A DNA stretch of 64,000 bases. Source: Pseudomonas fluorescens (GTDB taxonomy: Bacteria; Pseudomonadota; Gammaproteobacteria; Pseudomonadales; Pseudomonadaceae). Positions 35,901-45,217 of this stretch are shown here, one piece after another. Under the pieces are notes generated by a model. It saw only the letters and a list, made by a program, of their open reading frames with translations, did no database searches and had not been told where the DNA came from. How positions within the stretch are numbered: position 1 is the first letter of the stretch; every line of letters starts with the position of its first letter. The stretch is taken from the NCBI RefSeq assembly GCF_002837185.1, contig NZ_KZ477989.1, forward strand, positions 171,933 to 235,932. Direction: 5' to 3'. The translations under genes were made by a program, and so were the position numbers.

Positions 35901-37118
35901 CTAGTTCAAGAAACCATCGGCGCGCAGCAGGGTTTCCAGGCAATGTTCGGTGATGTGGTAGAACGCCTTGAGCTCCTGGATCTTTGCCAGCAACTGCGTA
36001 TTTTCCAAAGGCTCGGCACGCTTGATCGCCAGGATCATCTTGTTCTTGTTGGTGTGCTCCAGCGAGATGAACTCGAACACTTTGGTCTCATACCCGCAGG
36101 CTTCGAGAAACAAGGCGCGCAAGCTGTCGGTGACCATTTCCGCCTGTTGGCCCAGGTGCAGGCCGTACTGCAGCATCGGCTTGAGCAGCGCCGGGCTCTG
36201 GATCTGCAGGCGAATCTGTTTGTGGCAGCACGGCGAACACATGATGATCGACGCGCCGGAACGGATGCCGGTGTGAATCGCATAATCGGTGGCGATATCG
36301 CAGGCATGCAGGGCGATCATCACGTCCAGCTGGCTCGGCGCGACGCTGCGCACATCGCCGCACTTGAACACCAGCCCCGGGTGTTCCAGGCGCGCAGCCG
36401 CTTCGTTGCACAGGGTGACCATGTCCTGGCGCAGCTCGACACCGGTCACTTCGCCTTCGGCCTTGAGCGTGTTGCGCAGGTAGTCGTGAATCGCAAACGT
36501 GAGGTAGCCCTTGCCTGAGCCGAAATCGGCAACGCGCACCGGTTGGTCGAGCTGCAACGGCGACGACGTCAGCGCATGGCTGAACACTTCGATGAACTTG
36601 TTGATCTGCTTCCACTTGCGCGACATCGACGGGATCAGCGCCTGCTTGGCGTCGGTCACGCCAAGGTCGGCGAGGAACGGTCGGCTCAGGTCGAGGAAGC
36701 GATTTTTCTCGCGGTTATGCTCGGCCGATGGCGCCTCACGCAATTGCTGCGGCTTGCTTTTGAACAGCGAGCTTTTGTTCTTCTTGCTGTATTCGAGCTG
36801 GGCTTCATCAGTCAGCGACAACAGGTGCGCGTTCTTGAACGAGGTTGGCAGCAGCTCGGCAATCGCCGCTACGCCGTCGGCCAGCGCCAGGTTTTTGGTG
36901 ATGTCGCGGGTCTTGTAGCGGTAGACGAAGGACAGGCACGGCTGTTCCTTTACAGTGACCGGCTTGATGATCAGCCGCTGCAGTTCGGCTTCATCACCGA
37001 CGTATTTGGCCAGCACCAGCTTGATGAAGGCGTTCTGCGCCAGGCTCGCGTTCAGCAGGTCGATGAACTGGGCATGATGATCCGGCGCAGGGCTGGCGGG
37101 TTGAGCGGTGACGGACAT
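35901..37118 (-). CDS. SAM-dependent methyltransferase (Methyltransf_32-like)
   Basis: The 405-aa protein has a C-terminal Rossmann methyltransferase domain with the SAM motif VRVADFGSGKGYLTFAIHDYL near residue 200 and VMIALHACDIATDYAIH near 275. SPCCHKQIRL near 305 is cysteine-bearing and typical of the GSTCD/METTL25-like Methyltransf_32 group. The N-terminal 190 residues are family-specific and without a known fold. The start is either 37118 or 37139. The methylated substrate is unknown. Confidence 0.85.
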   Translation of the reverse strand: MSVTAQPASPAPDHHAQFIDLLNASLAQNAFIKLVLAKYVGDEAELQRLIIKPVTVKEQPCLSFVYRYKTRDITKNLALADGVAAIAELLPTSFKNAHLLSLTDEAQLEYSKKNKSSLFKSKPQQLREAPSAEHNREKNRFLDLSRPFLADLGVTDAKQALIPSMSRKWKQINKFIEVFSHALTSSPLQLDQPVRVADFGSGKGYLTFAIHDYLRNTLKAEGEVTGVELRQDMVTLCNEAAARLEHPGLVFKCGDVRSVAPSQLDVMIALHACDIATDYAIHTGIRSGASIIMCSPCCHKQIRLQIQSPALLKPMLQYGLHLGQQAEMVTDSLRALFLEACGYETKVFEFISLEHTNKNKMILAIKRAEPLENTQLLAKIQELKAFYHITEHCLETLLRADGFLN

Positions 37119-37229
37119 GAACAAAAACGCCTCGGGCAAAGAATGCCGGGCATTTTAGGGGGGATAACCCGCGACGGCACGGAGTTATTTGACCAGTGGT
37201 CAGTTGCAGCAGCCAAGGTAGATCCAACT

Positions 37230-37318
37230 GTGGGAGGGGGCTTGCCCCCGATAGCAGTGGATCAGTCAGTATATTTGTCACTGACAGACTGCAATCGGGG
37301 GCAAGCCCCCTCCCACAT
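37230..37318. repeat. REP doublet (REPIN)
   Basis: Inverted units TGTGGGAGGGGGCTTGCCCC and ATCGGGGGCAAGCCCCCTCC with a spacer of about 50 bp lie between the methyltransferase and TPM genes. Confidence 0.93.
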
Positions 37319-37338
37319 TTGCAACTGTGTTGCCCTGG

Positions 37339-37956
37339 TTATTCGAGTATGACCAGGCGATTGGGCAGCTCGTTGCGCGTCTGCGTCACCGGCACATGCA
37401 CCTTGAGCAATTCACCACAGGCCTCGATGCAGGCAATGAACCCGGCCAGTGTTTGCCCCTGTTTCACCTGCTGGGTGAACGCCCTGACGATGCCATCCCA
37501 GTTGCTGTCGTCCAACCGCGTGGAGATGCCGTCATCCACCAGGATTTCCACATAGCGCTCCGCCTCGCTGACAAAAATCAGCACTCCGGTGCTGCCCAGC
37601 GTGTGATGCAGGTTCTGCTCGAGGAACTGGCGGCGCGCCAGGTTCGAGGCGCGCCAATGGCGTACGGAGCGCGGGATCAAACGGGTAGTGACCTTGGGCA
37701 AACGAAACACCAGGCACAACGCAATGAAGGTCGCCCACTGCGCCAGCAACAAGGTGTACATGGTCAGGTAGCCCGACAAGTAATGCACCACGCCAGGCAC
37801 CACCAACGCAATCAGGCTGGCCCACAGCAACGGGATGTAGGCGTAGTCGTCGGCCCGCGCCGCCAGCACGGTGACCAGTTCGGCGTCAGTCTGTTGCTCG
37901 ACCCGGGCGATCGCCTCGGCCACTTGGCGCTGCTCGTGTTCAGTCAGTAATGCCAT
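37339..37956 (-). CDS. TPM domain-containing membrane protein
   Basis: The 205-aa product has an N-terminal half with LLTEHEQRQVAEAIARVEQQTDAELVTVLA and TPM-like elements (GVLIFVSEAERYVEILVDDGI). Two hydrophobic helices lie near residues 45-90. I chose the ATG at 37956, as the longer frame enters the Gly-rich region antisense. It is the last gene of a minus-strand cluster with YgcG-like and LemA genes, a combination often found together. Its function is unknown. Confidence 0.83.
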   Translation of the reverse strand: MALLTEHEQRQVAEAIARVEQQTDAELVTVLAARADDYAYIPLLWASLIALVVPGVVHYLSGYLTMYTLLLAQWATFIALCLVFRLPKVTTRLIPRSVRHWRASNLARRQFLEQNLHHTLGSTGVLIFVSEAERYVEILVDDGISTRLDDSNWDGIVRAFTQQVKQGQTLAGFIACIEACGELLKVHVPVTQTRNELPNRLVILE

Positions 37957-37987
37957 GGTTGTAGATGCTCTATTTTCGTTATTGTCA

Positions 37988-38719
37988 TTACCAGCCGCCC
38001 GAAGCCCCGCCACCGCCGAAACCGCCACCGCCGCCGCGGAAACCACCGCCACCGCCGCCGCCCCCACCGCCGCCGCGTCCGCTGCTGCTGAGGATCGCCA
38101 GCAGGATAGCGCCCACCGGCAGGCCCATGCGATTGCACAGCCACAACACGCCGATCAGCAGGACGAACAAACCGATGGAAAAACCGGGATTGTCCTTGGC
38201 GAAATTCGTATCCGCCACGTGGGCCGGCACAGCCAACGGTTCACCGCCCACCACCTGGATCATCGCCGCGACACCGTCACTGATGCCCTGGCTGAAATTG
38301 CCGGCCTTGAACTTGGGCGCGATCACCTGGTTGATGATCACCCAGGACTGCGCATCCGTCAGCACACCTTCCAGGCCGTAGCCGACTTCGATGCGCAACT
38401 TTCGCTCGTCGCGGGCCACGAGCAACAGCGCGCCGTTGTCCTTGCCCTTCTGGCCGATGCCCCACGCGCGGCCCAATTGATAACCGTAGTCTTCAATCGG
38501 CACGCCCTGCAGGTCGGGCACGGTGACCACCACGATCTGGTCACCGGACGTCTGCTCCAGCGCCTGCAATTGCTGGGTCAGTTGTTCGCGCACCGCCGGG
38601 TCGATCATCTGGGCGTTGTCCACCACCCGCCCGGTCAATGCCGGGAAGGTCAGGGCCGCCTGGGCCATGCCCACACAGCCCAGCAGCCACAGCGCCAGGC
38701 CTATCCGTAATAAACGCAT
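37988..38719 (-). CDS. TPM domain protein with Gly-rich tail (YgcG-like)
   Basis: The 243-aa protein has a signal peptide (MRLLRIGLALWLLGCVGMAQA) and a periplasmic TPM domain (TGRVVDNAQMIDPAVREQL, RKLRIEVGYGLEGVLTD). One transmembrane helix lies near 180-200, followed by a short cytoplasmic tail of nearly pure glycine with Phe/Arg. GAGG lies 5 nt before the ATG. It is encoded between LemA and the other TPM protein. It may serve in envelope maintenance or photosystem-like repair by family analogy only. Confidence 0.87.
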   Translation of the reverse strand: MRLLRIGLALWLLGCVGMAQAALTFPALTGRVVDNAQMIDPAVREQLTQQLQALEQTSGDQIVVVTVPDLQGVPIEDYGYQLGRAWGIGQKGKDNGALLLVARDERKLRIEVGYGLEGVLTDAQSWVIINQVIAPKFKAGNFSQGISDGVAAMIQVVGGEPLAVPAHVADTNFAKDNPGFSIGLFVLLIGVLWLCNRMGLPVGAILLAILSSSGRGGGGGGGGGGGFRGGGGGFGGGGASGGW

Positions 38720-38737
38720 CGACACCTCAAGGCAGCG

Positions 38738-39349
38738 TTATTTGAACTTCACCTGCGGCGCCTTATCGGCATCGGCACTGGTGGCTTCAAACGTGGCGCG
38801 GATCGGCAAGTCGCTGTACATCACGCTGTGCCACAGGCGACCCGGGAACGTACGAATCTCGGTGTTGTAGGTCTGCACGGCCTGGATAAAGTCGCGACGG
38901 GCCACGGCGATACGGTTTTCCGTGCCCTCGAGCTGCGATTGCAGGGCCAGGAAGTTCTGGTTGGCCTTCAGGTCCGGATAGCGCTCGGACACCACCATCA
39001 AACGGCTGAGTGCGCCGCTCAAGCCGTCCTGGGCTTGCTGGAACTGCTTGAGTTTTTCCGGGTTGTCGAGGGTGCTGGCATCCACCTGGATCGAGGTGGC
39101 CTTGGCCCGCGCTTCAATCACGGCGGTGAGGGTGTCCTGCTCGTGGGCGGCGTAGCCCTTGACCACTTCCACCAGGTTGGGAATCAGGTCGGCACGGCGT
39201 TGGTACTGGTTCTGCACCTGGCCCCAGGCCGCCTTGGCCTGTTCGTCCAGGGTCGGGATGTTGTTGATGCCGCAACCGCTCAGCACGCTGCTGATCAATA
39301 ACAGCGCCGCGGCTTTCAAGCCCCAGCGGTAACCTTGTGCTGCTTGCAT
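38738..39349 (-). CDS. LemA family protein
   Basis: The 203-aa product has a signal/anchor segment with a lipobox-like ISSVLSGCG near residue 23. The LemA fold (AAWGQVQNQYQRRADLIPNLVEVVKGYA, then LQSQLEGTENRIAVARRDF) is clear. It is the first gene of the LemA-TPM-TPM cluster, 18 bp before the YgcG-like gene. The role is unknown beyond association with TPM proteins. Confidence 0.92.
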   Translation of the reverse strand: MQAAQGYRWGLKAAALLLISSVLSGCGINNIPTLDEQAKAAWGQVQNQYQRRADLIPNLVEVVKGYAAHEQDTLTAVIEARAKATSIQVDASTLDNPEKLKQFQQAQDGLSGALSRLMVVSERYPDLKANQNFLALQSQLEGTENRIAVARRDFIQAVQTYNTEIRTFPGRLWHSVMYSDLPIRATFEATSADADKAPQVKFK

Positions 39350-39587
39350 GGTGTTTCTCCTGCCCAATCTGGATGGAATGTGATGACTAACCCTATAAAC
39401 CACGCGCTTGGGGCATAATCCGCCACCACTGGAATGCTTCGAGCCAATCAGCTACAAAGATGCCCAGCGCGAAAAAGAGTTCAGAGTGTGCTGCATTTAT
39501 CTGAACAACACCCGAACAACAATAGACGCTCCCGTCATTTTGGCCGATCAGCCTGACCGCTGTGCAGTGAGCCGAAAAAGGATATTC

Positions 39588-41879
39588 ATGAAGAAGCTGT
39601 GTTTGCTCGGCCTTGTTGCCACTCTGGCCAGCCACCCCGTATGGGCAGAAACAAAGCCTGCTGCGCTTAAAGACAAGGACGCCTTCGTCAGCGACCTGCT
39701 CAAGCAGATGACCCTCGATGAAAAGATCGGCCAGTTGCGCCTGATCAGCATCGGCCCGGAAATGCCCCGCGAGCTGATCCGCAAGGAAATCGCCGCCGGC
39801 CGCATCGGCGGCACCTTCAACTCCATCACCCGCCCGGAAAACCGTCCGATGCAGGACGCGGCCATGCGCAGCCGCTTGAAGATCCCGATGTTTTTCGCCT
39901 ACGACGTCATCCACGGCCATCGCACGATTTTCCCGATCAGCCTGGCCCTGGCCTCCAGCTGGGACATGGACGCCATCGGCCGCTCCGGGCGCATCGCCGC
40001 CCAGGAAGCCGCCGCCGACAGCCTCGACATCACCTTCGCGCCGATGGTCGACATCTCCCGTGACCCGCGCTGGGGCCGCACCTCGGAAGGTTTCGGCGAG
40101 GACACCTACCTGGTGTCGCGCATTGCCGAAGTGATGGTCAAGGCGTTCCAGGGCGCCAGCGCCGCGAATGCCGACAGCATCATGGCCAGCGTCAAGCACT
40201 TCGCCCTGTACGGCGCGGTGGAAGGCGGCCGCGACTACAACGTGGTCGACATGAGCCCGGTCAAGATGTACCAGGACTACCTGCCGCCCTACCACGCGGC
40301 AATCAAGGCCGGCTCCGGCGGCGTGATGGTGGCGCTCAACTCGATCAACGGCGTGCCCGCCACCGCCAACACCTGGCTGATGAACGACCTGTTGCGCAAG
40401 GACTGGGGCTTCAAGGGCCTGGCCGTGAGCGACCACGGCGCAATCTTCGAACTGATCAAGCACGGCGTGGCCAAGGACGGGCGTGAAGCCGCCAAGCTGG
40501 CGATCAAGGCCGGCATCGACATGAGCATGAACGACACGTTGTACGGCAAGGAACTGCCGGGGCTGCTCAAGTCCGGCGAGATCGAGCAGAGCGACATCGA
40601 CAACGCCGTGCGCGAAGTGCTCGGCGCCAAGTACGACATGGGCCTGTTCAAGGACCCTTACCTGCGCATCGGCAAGGCCGAGGATGACCCGGCCGACACC
40701 TATGCCGACAGCCGCCTGCACCGTGCCGACGCCCGCGACATTGCGCGCCGCAGCCTGGTGTTGCTGAAAAACCACAACGACACCCTGCCCCTGAAAAAAT
40801 CCGCGACCATCGCTCTGGTCGGCCCGCTGGCCAAGGCCCCGATCGACATGATGGGCAGCTGGGCGGCGGCCGGTAAGCCAGAACAGTCGGTGACCCTGCT
40901 TGACGGCATGAACGCCGTGATCGGCGAAAAGGGCAAAGTCATCTATGCCCGTGGCGCCAACATCACCGGCGACAAAGCGGTGCTCGACTACCTCAACTTC
41001 CTCAACTTCGATGCCCCGGAAGTGGTGGATGACCCGCGCCCCGCCCAGGTGCTGATCGATGAGGCGGTAAAGGCTGCGCAGAATGCTGACGTGATCGTCG
41101 CGGCCGTGGGCGAGTCCCGTGGCATGTCCCACGAGTCGTCGAGCCGCACCGACCTGAATATCCCGCAAAGCCAGCGCGACCTGATCAAGGCCCTCAAGGC
41201 CACCGGCAAGCCGTTGGTGCTGGTGCTGATGAACGGCCGGCCGCTGTCGATTCTCGAAGAGCACCGACAAGCTGACGCGATCCTGGAAACCTGGTTCTCC
41301 GGCACCGAAGGCGGCAACGCCATCGCCGACGTGCTGTTCGGTGACTACAATCCGTCGGGCAAGCTGCCGATCACCTTCCCACGCTCCGTGGGGCAGATTC
41401 CCACCTACTACAACCACCTGAGCATCGGCCGGCCATTCACGCCGGGCAAGCCGGGCAACTACACCTCGCAGTACTTCGATGACACCACCGGGCCGCTGTT
41501 TCCGTTTGGCTATGGCCTGAGCTACACCACGTTCGGCCTGTCGGACATGGCACTGTCGTCCACCACCCTGAACAAGACCGGCAAGCTGGATGCAAGCGTC
41601 ACCGTGAAGAACACCGGCAAGGTCGATGGCGAAACCGTGGTGCAGTTGTATATCCAGGACGTGGCCGGCTCGATGATCCGCCCGGTGAAAGAGCTGAAGA
41701 ACTTCCAGAAAGTCATGCTCAAGGCCGGCGAAGAACGCACCTTGCACTTCACCATCACCGAGGAAGACTTGAAGTTCTACAACGCCCAGCTCAAGTTCGC
41801 CGCGGAGCCGGGTGAGTTCAATGTACAGATCGGGCTGGATTCCCAGGATGTGCAGCAACAGAGCTTTGAACTGCTCTAG
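39588..41879 (+). CDS. bglX: Periplasmic beta-glucosidase, glycoside hydrolase family 3
   Basis: The 763-aa enzyme has a signal peptide (MKKLCLLGLVATLASHPVWA). The GH3 N-terminal barrel carries the nucleophile aspartate in LAVSDHGAI (about residue 285), the KHFALYG motif and DPRWGR. The GH3 C-terminal domain and a fibronectin III-like domain (DGETVVQLYIQD) follow. It hydrolyses beta-linked glucosides in the periplasm. AAAAAGGATATTC before 39588 sets the start. The longer frame from 39408 has no support. Confidence 0.94.
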   Translation: MKKLCLLGLVATLASHPVWAETKPAALKDKDAFVSDLLKQMTLDEKIGQLRLISIGPEMPRELIRKEIAAGRIGGTFNSITRPENRPMQDAAMRSRLKIPMFFAYDVIHGHRTIFPISLALASSWDMDAIGRSGRIAAQEAAADSLDITFAPMVDISRDPRWGRTSEGFGEDTYLVSRIAEVMVKAFQGASAANADSIMASVKHFALYGAVEGGRDYNVVDMSPVKMYQDYLPPYHAAIKAGSGGVMVALNSINGVPATANTWLMNDLLRKDWGFKGLAVSDHGAIFELIKHGVAKDGREAAKLAIKAGIDMSMNDTLYGKELPGLLKSGEIEQSDIDNAVREVLGAKYDMGLFKDPYLRIGKAEDDPADTYADSRLHRADARDIARRSLVLLKNHNDTLPLKKSATIALVGPLAKAPIDMMGSWAAAGKPEQSVTLLDGMNAVIGEKGKVIYARGANITGDKAVLDYLNFLNFDAPEVVDDPRPAQVLIDEAVKAAQNADVIVAAVGESRGMSHESSSRTDLNIPQSQRDLIKALKATGKPLVLVLMNGRPLSILEEHRQADAILETWFSGTEGGNAIADVLFGDYNPSGKLPITFPRSVGQIPTYYNHLSIGRPFTPGKPGNYTSQYFDDTTGPLFPFGYGLSYTTFGLSDMALSSTTLNKTGKLDASVTVKNTGKVDGETVVQLYIQDVAGSMIRPVKELKNFQKVMLKAGEERTLHFTITEEDLKFYNAQLKFAAEPGEFNVQIGLDSQDVQQQSFELL

Positions 41880-41880
41880 G

Positions 41881-41957
41881 GGGAGCTTCAAGTTACAAGC
41901 TACAAGCGCCAAGAAAGAGCAGTTCTGCTTTTAACTTGTAGCTTGTAGCTTGCCGCT
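41881..41957. repeat. AAGCTACAAG-type inverted repeat after bglX
   Basis: CTTCAAGTTACAAGCTACAAG and AACTTGTAGCTTGTAGCTTG form a long imperfect hairpin directly after the bglX stop. It is likely both a dispersed repeat and a transcript end shared with the convergent gene. Confidence 0.75.
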
Positions 41958-41961
41958 GTCT

Positions 41962-43119
41962 TCAACCCCTTCGGTCAAGAAGATTCACCACCAACCGATC
42001 AATCCACCCCCACACCCGCTGCTTCACCCGCCGCCACAACGGTCGCGCCTTCCATGTCTCCAGGCTCACCGCCTGGCTTTGCGCAAAATCGCGCTCGAAA
42101 CTGCCCGCCACCGCCCGCGTCAATTCAGGGTCCAGCGCTTCCAGGTTGGCTTCCAGATTGAAGCGCAGATTCCAGTGGTCGAAATTGCACGAGCCAATGC
42201 TGACCCAGTCATCCACCAGCACCATCTTCAGGTGCAAAAAGCACGGCTGGTATTCAAAGATTTGCACGCCTGAACGCAGCAGACGCGGGTAATAGCGGTG
42301 CCCGGCGTAGCGCACCGACGGGTGATCGGTGCGCGGGCCGGTGAGCAGCAAACGCACCTCTACCCCGCGCCCGGCCGCCCGGCGCAAGGCGCGGCGCACA
42401 CTCCAGGTGGGCAGGAAGTACGGCGTGGCCAGCCAGATGCGCGTCTTGCTGCTGTTCAAGGCACGGATCAGCGATTGCAAAATATCGCGGTGCTGACGGG
42501 CGTCGGCATACGCCACGCGACCAAGCCCTGGCCCGGTGGCAGGCACCTTGGGCAAGCGCGGCAGGCCGAAATGCGTGGCGGGTTTCCACTCCCGACGTGC
42601 CGCGTTGGCGTGCCACTGGCGGTCGAACAGAGCCTGCCAGTCCAGCACCAGCGAGCCGCTGATCTGCACCATCACTTCATGCCAGTCGGCCGTGTCTTGT
42701 CCAGGCGTCCAGAACTCATCGGTGACGCCGGTCCCGCCGATCACCGCGACGTCCTGGTCGATCAGCAACAGCTTGCGGTGGTCGCGGTACAGGTTGCGCA
42801 TCCAGCGTCGCCAGTTCAGGCGATTGTAGAAACGCAGCTGCACCCCCGCGTCGGTCAACCGCTTGCGCAACCCGAGGGTAAACGCCAGGCTGCCGTAATC
42901 ATCGAACAGGCAGCGCACCTGCACCCCGCGCTCAGCGGCCAGCACCAGCGCCTGCACCATCGCTTCGGCACAGGCACCGGCTTCCACCAGGTACAGTTCC
43001 AGGTCCACCTGCCGCTCGGCGCGGGCGATGCCGACCAGCATCTGCGGGAAAAAATTCGGCCCGTCGATCAACAACTCGAAACGGTTGGCGCTGCGCCACG
43101 GGAACACCGCGCCGCCCAC
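41962..43119 (-). CDS. Phospholipase D-family protein (cardiolipin synthase B-like)
   Basis: The 385-aa protein has two HKD motifs, HRKLLLIDQDVAVIGG near residue 112 and HLKMVLVDDWVSIGSCN near residue 299, the signature of the PLD superfamily. Without N-terminal transmembrane helices it resembles ClsB rather than ClsA. The start is 1 bp after the stop of the yceI-like gene, so the two form an operon. The exact lipid reaction is inferred. Confidence 0.9.
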   Translation of the reverse strand: MGGAVFPWRSANRFELLIDGPNFFPQMLVGIARAERQVDLELYLVEAGACAEAMVQALVLAAERGVQVRCLFDDYGSLAFTLGLRKRLTDAGVQLRFYNRLNWRRWMRNLYRDHRKLLLIDQDVAVIGGTGVTDEFWTPGQDTADWHEVMVQISGSLVLDWQALFDRQWHANAARREWKPATHFGLPRLPKVPATGPGLGRVAYADARQHRDILQSLIRALNSSKTRIWLATPYFLPTWSVRRALRRAAGRGVEVRLLLTGPRTDHPSVRYAGHRYYPRLLRSGVQIFEYQPCFLHLKMVLVDDWVSIGSCNFDHWNLRFNLEANLEALDPELTRAVAGSFERDFAQSQAVSLETWKARPLWRRVKQRVWGWIDRLVVNLLDRRG

Positions 43120-43120
43120 G

Positions 43121-43702
43121 TCAGCGCGCCGTGAAGATCAGTACCGCACCCACCGGCACCGACAAACTGATCGACTTCAACCCCGCCGCCTTGCGCAACG
43201 CCGCCACACCGGGTTGCAGCTCGAAATCTTCGGCGCGCACCACCACCGGCTCCAGGGTCACGACCTGAAAGCGTCGGTCATCCAGACGCGTGGCCAACAG
43301 CTCGGCGTTGTACGTGTGGGTCTTGCCATGCACGGTGATGCTCAGCGGCAGGCGCAATTCCAACTGCGCACCGGACGCCAAGTCATTGATCGGTTGCAGG
43401 TTGATCTGCGTGCTGATCAACGCTTCGGGAAACTGCTTGATCTCGAACAGTTGCTTACGCATGCGCTCGTCACGCAGCGGGATACCGCTGTTGATCGACT
43501 CCAGCTCCACCTGCACCTGGGCCGCGCCCTGGCTGTCGACCTTGCCGTGCAGCACCAGGAAGCGGTGCACTTCAGCAATCTCGGTGTTTTTGGTGGTGAC
43601 GAAGGACAGGCGTGAGGATTCGTTATCCAGGTACCAGTCGGCGTGGGCAGGCACGGTGGCACAGGTCAGCAATGCGAAGACCAGAGGTTTGAGATTGAAC
43701 AT
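43121..43702 (-). CDS. YceI family periplasmic protein
   Basis: The 193-aa product has a signal peptide (MFNLKPLVFALLTCATVPAHA). The YceI lipocalin-like fold (WYLDNESSRLSFVTTKN, QVQVELESINSGIPLRDERM) is clear. Proteins of this family bind isoprenoid-type lipids, and the role here is unknown. It is the first gene of a two-gene unit with the PLD-family protein. Confidence 0.92.
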   Translation of the reverse strand: MFNLKPLVFALLTCATVPAHADWYLDNESSRLSFVTTKNTEIAEVHRFLVLHGKVDSQGAAQVQVELESINSGIPLRDERMRKQLFEIKQFPEALISTQINLQPINDLASGAQLELRLPLSITVHGKTHTYNAELLATRLDDRRFQVVTLEPVVVRAEDFELQPGVAALRKAAGLKSISLSVPVGAVLIFTAR

Positions 43703-43767
43703 AAAGGCTCATGGGGCAAAAAATCTGGATGAACCTTAAGCGCAATCTCACGAACGGCGCAAATCCA

Positions 43768-43858
43768 ATGTGGGAGGGGGCTTGCCCCCGATGACGGCGT
43801 GTCAGCCAATGCATTTGTAACTGACACACCACTATCGGCAGCAAGCTCCCTCGCCACA
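43768..43858. repeat. REP doublet, right half diverged
   Basis: AATGTGGGAGGGGGCTTGCC at the left and a decayed right unit (TATCGGCAGCAAGCTCCCTC) about 60 bp on. It abuts the first of two 90-bp direct repeats. Confidence 0.85.
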
Positions 43859-43948
43859 ACAGCCATTTGGCACTGGTTGCGAGGGCGCATGCATAGCGTT
43901 CATCTCTGCGCTGTCGCTGCTCATCTGAGACCACGCGTGGATCCCGAG
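43859..43948. repeat. Imperfect 90-bp direct repeat, left copy
   Basis: ACAGCCATTTGGCACTGG.. through ..CGTGGATCCCGAG is about 70 percent identical to 44769-44859. Read on the minus strand it yields a spurious peptide type (DEQRQRRDERYACALATSAKWL) that I have seen as a recurrent mis-annotated ORF in pseudomonads. Confidence 0.75.
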
Positions 43949-44013
43949 AAAGGAGCTCTTTTAAGTTGTCAAAAAAAGGCGCAAGGGCCTTACTGCTATA
44001 TATATCAACTTAT

Positions 44014-44271
44014 TTAGATGTGCCTCGTCATCGCAGAAATCTCACTTGCCTTGAATTTCTTGATTCCACCACCGGACAAGTTGATAGTCAACACCCACTC
44101 AGGCCTCACATGTTCCACTTCACACTCTATGGAGACCTTAGTACCCTCATACGTCCCTCCTTGCCGATCATGCACAGTAAGGAATTTCGTACCGTCCAAC
44201 TCTAACAATTCAGGTGGGTAGGTGCCACACATCCGCATATCCGACGGGTTTCTATAGATTATTTCTCTCAT
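44014..44271 (-). CDS. Small hypothetical protein in an AT-rich accessory segment
   Basis: The product is 85 aa and begins MREIIYRNPSDMRMCGTYPP. I chose the ATG at 44271 with GGAGA about 9 nt upstream. The sequence is soluble and beta-rich in appearance (GTKVSIECEVEHVRPEWVLTINL) with no domain I recognise. Base composition is lower in GC than its neighbours and the gene stands alone between two imperfect 90-bp direct repeats. This suggests a horizontally acquired orphan, for example an immunity-type remnant (speculative). Confidence 0.55.
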   Translation of the reverse strand: MREIIYRNPSDMRMCGTYPPELLELDGTKFLTVHDRQGGTYEGTKVSIECEVEHVRPEWVLTINLSGGGIKKFKASEISAMTRHI

Positions 44272-44768
44272 TTTTTCAACTCTCCACATCACCTAAGAAA
44301 GTCTGATTATAAAAAACACAGAAAAACATGCACCTGTGAAAACTGACAGTTCTTAATACTATTTCCCAATAGGCGGTATGCGATTTTGTTTGATAACTTC
44401 ATATAAAAACAGAAAGGAGCGCCTCCAAAAAACCCTGACACATTACACACTCACGCCTTAAACCCGTCCCCCTTACCCCCGCCAAATTTCTATCAAAATA
44501 GAGAATTCACTCCCTGACCGGCCATTTTTCGACAAGCCTTCTGCCCCCGAACTCATCCGCCAAGCGCGAATCCTGCATAGCGAGTGATATCCCATATCCA
44601 CTCAAACACATCCTTGGTCTTGACAACGCCCACGGGATGAGCGGAGTCGAACGCCCTGACTCGGTGGTGAGCGCTTGCTTACATTTGTGGGGCAAAGCAG
44701 TCAAAAACCGGAGACTGCTGCGCAGACAAACGCGAGCAAGTTACCTCGCCAAACAAAGCAGACGGTGG
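44272..44768. other. Gene-free accessory segment
   Basis: There is no well-supported coding frame. The first 200 bp are AT-rich. The short minus frame at 44507-44704 looks like translated repeat sequence rather than a gene. Confidence 0.45.
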
Positions 44769-44859
44769 ACAGCCATTTGCTACCGGTTGCGACGTCGCGT
44801 GCTTAGCGTTGATTTCTTCCCCGTCGATGCTCATCAGCGACCGGGCGTGGAATCCCGAG
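44769..44859. repeat. Imperfect 90-bp direct repeat, right copy
   Basis: ACAGCCATTTGCTACCGG.. through ..CGTGGAATCCCGAG lies in the same orientation as 43859-43948. The minus-strand reading gives the DEHRRGRNQR..ARDVATGSKWL type peptide with an in-frame stop, confirming it is non-coding. Confidence 0.75.
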
Positions 44860-44902
44860 CAAGTAGTACGGGCCTGGTGCACTGCACCGGGCGCCTGATG
44901 CC

Positions 44903-45217
44903 TCACGGCACCAACCGACACCCCTGCCTCTCCCCCATCCACCGCGCCGTATGCGTACGCCCCAACCCACTCGCCGTCACTTCACTGCGCTCCGGCGTGT
45001 CGATAAACCCACTGGTCGGCACATACTGCTTCACATACCCCAGGCAATACTGCGCAGGATTGTTCTCCACATACCGGCACGAGCAATACTCCTTGGCCGT
45101 GTACGCCGCGATGATGTCAGGGAAGGCTTGCAGGTTGACGCGCTCGTGCCACACCCAGCCCAGCAGGGCGAGCAACAGCAGCACAAACAAGCTGGTAAAC
45201 GGCCGACGGCGGATCAT
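44903..45217 (-). CDS. Small membrane-anchored hypothetical protein
   Basis: The 104-aa product has an N-terminal transmembrane helix (PFTSLFVLLLLALLGWVWH) followed by a short periplasmic part with four cysteines (EYCSCRYVENNPAQYCLGYV..). Its ATG overlaps the stop of the serine hydrolase gene by 4 bp, so the two are coupled. Its function is unknown, perhaps a partner of the hydrolase. Confidence 0.75.
   Translation of the reverse strand: MIRRRPFTSLFVLLLLALLGWVWHERVNLQAFPDIIAAYTAKEYCSCRYVENNPAQYCLGYVKQYVPTSGFIDTPERSEVTASGLGRTHTARWMGERQGCRLVP

Noticed and set aside
39393..41912. 839-aa open frame on the minus strand opposite bglX
   Set aside because: It mirrors the GH3 gene codon for codon in a GC-rich region. 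The translation is low in hydrophobic order and rich in His/Gln/Val, typical of an antisense shadow, and the plus-strand protein has all catalytic motifs.
44679..44942. 87-aa minus-strand frame near the right 90-bp repeat
   Set aside because: It is the translation of the repeat itself and the alternative frame of the same repeat contains stops; it has no start signal.
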